Source of the DNA: DATMBL01 sp050735975
Lineage (GTDB): Bacteria > Desulfobacterota > Binatia > UBA9968
Assembly: GCA_050735975.1 (NCBI GenBank)
Contig: JBOHVS010000161.1
Location: 1 to 6,347, forward strand
Direction: 5' to 3'
DNA: 6,347 bases
Shown: one piece after another, positions 3,632-6,347 of the stretch
Layout of the letters: every line of letters starts with the position of its first letter
Numbering within the stretch: position 1 is the first letter of the stretch
Program-made: the position numbers and the translations under genes
The notes under the pieces: model-generated
Database searches by the model: none
What the model was told of the DNA's origin: nothing
What the model saw: only the letters and a program-made list of their open reading frames with translations

Positions 3632-5479
3632 TTAGCTCCCCGCCCTCTCCACGACGTGCCTCCCCATAACCAGCACATCCATCTTCGTCCTGAGAAAGCA
3701 GTCCAGGGCTTCTTCCGGCGTACACACGATCGGCTCGTTATCGTTGAAAGAGGTGTTTAGCAGCACGGGGACTCCGGTGAGGCGGTCGAATTCTTTGATC
3801 AACCTCCAGTAAAGCGGGTTTTCATCCTTGCTCACGGTCTGGAGCCTGCCGGTTCCGTCCACGTGAGTGGGCGCCGGGATCGCCTGCCGTTTTTCGGCTC
3901 TGACCTTATAGGTCATCAACATGAACGGCGAGGGATAGCTCTGCTCGAAGTAGTCGGCGGCCGCTTCTTTTAGAATCGACGGCGCAAAGGGACGGAACAG
4001 CTCGCGGTGTTTGATGCGGCTGTTAAGGATATCTTTCATCTCCGGCCGCCTGGGATCCGCGACGATGCTGCGGTTGCCAAGAGCCCGCGGCCCCCACTCC
4101 GTCCGCCCTTGATACCAGCCGACGATTTTCCCGCCGGCAATGTGTTCCGCGGTAATCCGCACTAACTCCTCCTCCGGCAATTCCGCAATCCACAATCCGG
4201 CCGGCTCATGGCTAATAGCAGATGGCATATGGCTCCCGGTGGCGTATGGCTGATGGCTAATAGCAGATCGCGAATCCCTAATCGACCAATCCGCAATCCG
4301 CAATTCGCAATTCGAAATTCCGGCGAGCGCTTTGCGTATTTCTTGCTCGCCAAATTCCGGTCCCCAATACGAATGCTTCATCTCGAACGACCGCGGTTTG
4401 CGGAGGATCTGGTGCCAGACATAGAACGCCGCGCCGATCGCCAATCCCGAATCGCCCGCGGCGGGCTGGATATAGAGCGCCTCAAACGGAGTATGGTCGA
4501 GAATCTTGCCGTTCAATGTGCAGTTGAGCGCGACACCGCCGGCCATGCAGAGGTTGCGGCACTCCGTCTGATCGTGGAGCCTGTACAGGAGCGGGAGCAT
4601 GACTTCTTCCAGGCGGGCCTGCATGGAGGCGGCGATGTTCTCGTGCCGTTTTTCCACCGGAGCCTTCGCCTCGCGCGCCGGGCCGAGCCTTTTTATAAGA
4701 AACTCGGAATATAGTTTTCCGAGCGACGGCGTCCCCTCGCGCCAGGTCATCTCGGGACCGGTTTTGTGATGAACGAAGTAGTCAAGGTTCAGAGCAAACC
4801 CCGGCACTCCGTTCGAAGGAGGTCCGACGATTTTCCGGAACTCCTTCTTGTAAGCCGGCTCGCCGTAGGCGGCCAGCCCCATGACTTTATATTCGTCGCC
4901 GTAATTCCAGAAGCCGAGATATTGCGTCAGCGCGGTATAAAAGATCCCGAGCGAGTGAGGGAACGCGATCGAACCTCGAACTTCCAACTTCGAACCCCGA
5001 CCGGCGCCCCACATCATGCTGGCAAAATCCCCCAGGCCGTCCACGGAGAGAAGGGCCGCTTCTTCGAACGGCGAGACGAAAAACGAGCTGGCGAGGTGCG
5101 CCTGGTGATGCTCGACGTTGTGAGTGTCCGCTTTGATCGTCCCGGCGCTCACGTCCAACGCCCGACCGATTTCTTCTTTCACGGTGGCAAATTTGTTCCA
5201 CGCGCCCAGGCGTTCGATCGCCAGGCGCGGGATCTTGATAGCGTACAGCGCTTTTCGCATCAGCCTCGCCCTGGGGTCCTTGGCGACGGCGATGTGGTCG
5301 ATCTCGGCCGGCTTGATGCCCGCCGCCTCCAGACAATAAGCGACCGCGCGCGCAGGAAACCCTGCGCAGTGCTTGATGCGCGTAAAGCGCTCCTCCTCCA
5401 CAGCCGCCACGAGCTGCCCGTCGACGACCAGCGCGGCCGAAGCGTCACCGTGATAAGCATTTATTCCTAAGATAATCAT
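3632..5479 (-). CDS. NodU/CmcH/TobZ-family carbamoyltransferase with an in-frame repeat insert
   Basis: A 615-residue carbamoyltransferase that would transfer a carbamoyl group from carbamoyl phosphate (via an adenylate in the studied member TobZ) to a hydroxyl, most likely of a surface sugar given the neighbouring glycosyltransferase. The N-terminal Kae1-like domain starts MIILGINAYHGDASAALV; EHHQAHLAS holds H124 and H128, with D147 (SVDGLGD) and D343 (AGDSGLA) as likely metal ligands. The C-terminal YrdC-like domain has GWYQGRTEWGPRALGNRS (454-471), HRELFRPFAPSIL and LLNTSFNDNEPIV. About 48 residues (387-434), between the two domains, are repeat-encoded; without them it has the usual length of about 570. 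I chose ATG at 5479 because homologues begin there; the frame stays open to a TTG at 5617 only through a repeat. No Shine-Dalgarno is evident before it. Its stop codon lies in a heptamer array. Could equally modify a small molecule. Confidence 0.93.
   Translation of the reverse strand: MIILGINAYHGDASAALVVDGQLVAAVEEERFTRIKHCAGFPARAVAYCLEAAGIKPAEIDHIAVAKDPRARLMRKALYAIKIPRLAIERLGAWNKFATVKEEIGRALDVSAGTIKADTHNVEHHQAHLASSFFVSPFEEAALLSVDGLGDFASMMWGAGRGSKLEVRGSIAFPHSLGIFYTALTQYLGFWNYGDEYKVMGLAAYGEPAYKKEFRKIVGPPSNGVPGFALNLDYFVHHKTGPEMTWREGTPSLGKLYSEFLIKRLGPAREAKAPVEKRHENIAASMQARLEEVMLPLLYRLHDQTECRNLCMAGGVALNCTLNGKILDHTPFEALYIQPAAGDSGLAIGAAFYVWHQILRKPRSFEMKHSYWGPEFGEQEIRKALAGISNCELRIADWSIRDSRSAISHQPYATGSHMPSAISHEPAGLWIAELPEEELVRITAEHIAGGKIVGWYQGRTEWGPRALGNRSIVADPRRPEMKDILNSRIKHRELFRPFAPSILKEAAADYFEQSYPSPFMLMTYKVRAEKRQAIPAPTHVDGTGRLQTVSKDENPLYWRLIKEFDRLTGVPVLLNTSFNDNEPIVCTPEEALDCFLRTKMDVLVMGRHVVERAGS
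4178..4321. repeat. Composite repeat insert inside the carbamoyltransferase gene
   Basis: About 144 bp in frame, at the junction of the two enzyme domains. Both ends are AATCCGC/AATTCGC units in the same orientation (4178-4199 and about 4271-4319). The middle is a different family, ATGGCTGATGGCTAATAGC on the + strand, containing a 16-nt exact direct repeat (4208-4223 and 4253-4268) 45 nt apart, which puts SAISHQP and SAISHEP 15 residues apart in the protein. Family-like sequence stops at IRKALAG and resumes at LPEEELVRI, so edges are good to about 10 nt. Confidence 0.85.
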
Positions 5480-5509
5480 AGTGATAGAGATCAGAGATTG
5501 GATCTTTAC
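5480..5509. repeat. Short CAGAGAT-type run directly upstream of the carbamoyltransferase start
   Basis: ATAGAGATCAGAGATTGGAT is two to three CAGAGAT-type units in the opposite orientation to every other array of this family here. It fills the position where the gene's ribosome-binding site should be, and no AGGAGG-like sequence is present. Confidence 0.6.
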
Positions 5510-5618
5510 CGCGCCAAAGAACCTCTTACTTGGCGGCCTTTGCGCCTTTGCGCGAGACAATTTTCTGAATTCGTCTTTTTCCAACAAACGCAAGACTTTA
5601 TCGCGCCAAGACGCCAAG
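5510..5618. repeat. 109-bp direct repeat flanking the GxxExxY gene, copy 1
   Basis: Starts CGCGCCAAAG and ends ACGCCAAG; matches 6131-6239 with a single mismatch (T5580 versus C6201). A weaker match continues for a further 9 nt. Internal CTTTGCGC and GCGCCAAGACGCCAAG segments are partly inverted repeats of each other, so each copy can fold. It lies between the GxxExxY gene and the carbamoyltransferase. Confidence 0.93.
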
Positions 5619-5664
5619 CACGCAAAGAAGAGATTGTTAATCGTGATATGACGGTCGGCTCCAT

Positions 5665-6075
5665 TTATCGGGGCATGACGTTGAGCGGTTGGCGTTCATC
5701 AAGCCCGTTAACCGCTCGCGTGATGCCGTGTTTCATCAAAGCCTCTCCAAAATTGAGCAGAAATCCAAGCTTGTATCCTGTGAGACGAAGATACGTCTGG
5801 AGCTGCTTTTTGTGCGCGCTCGTAACTTGCTCAATTGATTTCAGCTCAAGAATTACTTTCCCTTCGACCACGATATCTGCCCGAAATGCCTGTTCAAACT
5901 TTATGCCTCGGAATTCGATCGAGACCGGTACCTGCCGCTCAACGCGAAGCCCGCGTTGCTGTAACTCATGTGCCAAGATGACTTCATACACCGTCTCCAG
6001 CAGTCCAACTCCCAACTCTCGATGGACAGTTATTGCGGAATCAACGATGACTTTTCCGATTTCGTTTTCAGTCAT
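5665..6075 (-). CDS. GxxExxY protein (PD-(D/E)XK nuclease-like fold)
   Basis: A 136-residue member of the GxxExxY family, which is assigned to the PD-(D/E)XK nuclease superfamily; no cellular role is established that I can name. The motif that names the family is GLLETVY (G24, E27, Y30). The nuclease-like core is visible as RADIVVEGKVILELKS, with D67 and then E77-x-K79, followed by QLQTYLRLTGYKLGFLLNFG (91-110), all well conserved. The length is typical and the gene looks intact. ATG at 6075 gives the usual start MTENEIGKVIVDSAITVHRELG; no strong Shine-Dalgarno precedes it. It sits between 109-bp direct repeats, and further repeats of the same type abut it upstream, which suggests the gene travels or spreads together with them. 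Function as a mobility nuclease is inference only. Confidence 0.92.
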   Translation of the reverse strand: MTENEIGKVIVDSAITVHRELGVGLLETVYEVILAHELQQRGLRVERQVPVSIEFRGIKFEQAFRADIVVEGKVILELKSIEQVTSAHKKQLQTYLRLTGYKLGFLLNFGEALMKHGITRAVNGLDERQPLNVMPR

Positions 6076-6347
6076 GCGCTGGCGTCCGGTTTACCTTTTG
6101 CGCGAGATGATTTTCAGTCTTTTTTCTTATCGCGCCAAAGAACCTCTTACTTGGCGGCCTTTGCGCCTTTGCGCGAGACAATTTTCTGAATTCGTCTTTT
6201 CCCAACAAACGCAAGACTTTATCGCGCCAAGACGCCAAGTTCGCAAAGGGAAGATGGATTACCTCGCGCCAACCTCAACCTAAACCTCAACCTGTTTTCC
6301 CCTTGGCGCCCTTTGCGCTTTGCTCTTACTGACCTCTGACTTCTGAC
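6076..6347. repeat. Repeat block at the right edge
   Basis: Apart from the first 20 nt or so upstream of the GxxExxY gene, this is repeats: a partial unit at 6096-6130, the 109-bp repeat, a CCTCAA/CCTAAA hexamer run (about 6270-6293), a CTTGGCGCCCTTTGCGC element (6302-6318) and CTCTGAC-type heptamers running off the end. No gene is supported; the open frame crossing 5498-6283 on the + strand is antisense to the GxxExxY gene and reads through both repeat copies. Confidence 0.85.
6131..6239. repeat. 109-bp direct repeat flanking the GxxExxY gene, copy 2
   Basis: Same orientation as 5510-5618, exactly 621 nt away (a multiple of three), with one mismatch. The preceding 6096-6130 contains a further partial unit (TTTTGCGCGAGATGATTTTC) resembling the middle of the repeat, so the element itself seems built from a smaller unit of about 45 nt bounded by GCGCGAGA and ATCGCGCC. 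Confidence 0.93.

Noticed and set aside
4208..4714. 168-codon open frame on the + strand
   Set aside because: Antisense to the carbamoyltransferase and begins in repeat units; the protein on the minus strand is clearly conserved.
4766..5470. 234-codon open frame on the + strand
   Set aside because: Antisense to the N-terminal domain of the carbamoyltransferase, which carries family motifs throughout.
5480..5617. N-terminal extension of the carbamoyltransferase to a TTG at 5617
   Set aside because: The extra 46 residues are translated repeat; homologues start at MIILGINAYHGD.
5498..6283. 261-codon open frame on the + strand
   Set aside because: It reads through both 109-bp repeats and the antisense of the GxxExxY gene; no family resemblance.
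1..6347. Insertion sequence or transposon with its own transposase
   Set aside because: No transposase or integrase domain is present; the only nuclease-like protein is the GxxExxY one, whose link to mobility is unproven.
1..6347. tRNA or rRNA genes, or an rRNA intervening sequence around the GxxExxY gene
   Set aside because: I recognised no cloverleaf or rRNA-like sequence on either strand.

Overview
The window carries four protein modules on the minus strand, separated and in two cases invaded by short tandem repeats. The genes suggest a Gram-negative-type, environmental and probably uncultured bacterium: a surface-polysaccharide glycosyltransferase, a NodU/CmcH-type carbamoyltransferase, a chromosomal MazEF-type toxin-antitoxin pair and a GxxExxY protein. 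I recall this kind of repeat-rich spacer from deltaproteobacterial and candidate-phylum metagenome assemblies, but the sequence alone does not fix the lineage.

Layout from left to right. Positions 1-586 are repeats only. Positions 587-2293 (-) encode a family 4 glycosyltransferase, interrupted in frame by about 455 bp of repeats. Positions 2294-2781 are repeats, including a 25+25 nt hairpin and a 67-nt palindromic element. Positions 2782-3325 (-) hold the antitoxin and MazF toxin, overlapping by 14 nt, with a good Shine-Dalgarno and a candidate promoter/operator. Positions 3388-3631 are repeats. Positions 3632-5479 (-) encode the carbamoyltransferase, also with an in-frame repeat insert of about 144 bp. 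Positions 5480-6347 hold a GxxExxY gene (5665-6075, -) between two 109-bp direct repeats that differ at one base, followed by more repeats.

The glycosyltransferase and the carbamoyltransferase probably act on the same cell-surface or exported glycan: one adds a sugar, the other O-carbamoylates a sugar or precursor. MazEF and the GxxExxY gene look like accessory cargo placed between them. No clear operon promoter is visible for the polysaccharide genes.

The main observation is the repeats. Several unrelated families (core units GGAGCAT, GAGGTTC, CAGAGGT, AATCCGC, GCCATCA, GGGTGTT and variants) share an exact or nearly exact 7-bp period. Read as these genes are transcribed, the common units of the families inside genes contain no stop codon in any frame. 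They lie between genes, supply stop codons and tails at gene ends, and sit inside two conserved enzymes without breaking the frame. Longer palindromic elements and the GxxExxY cassette are interspersed. The sequence supports this pattern directly; the mechanism is inference.
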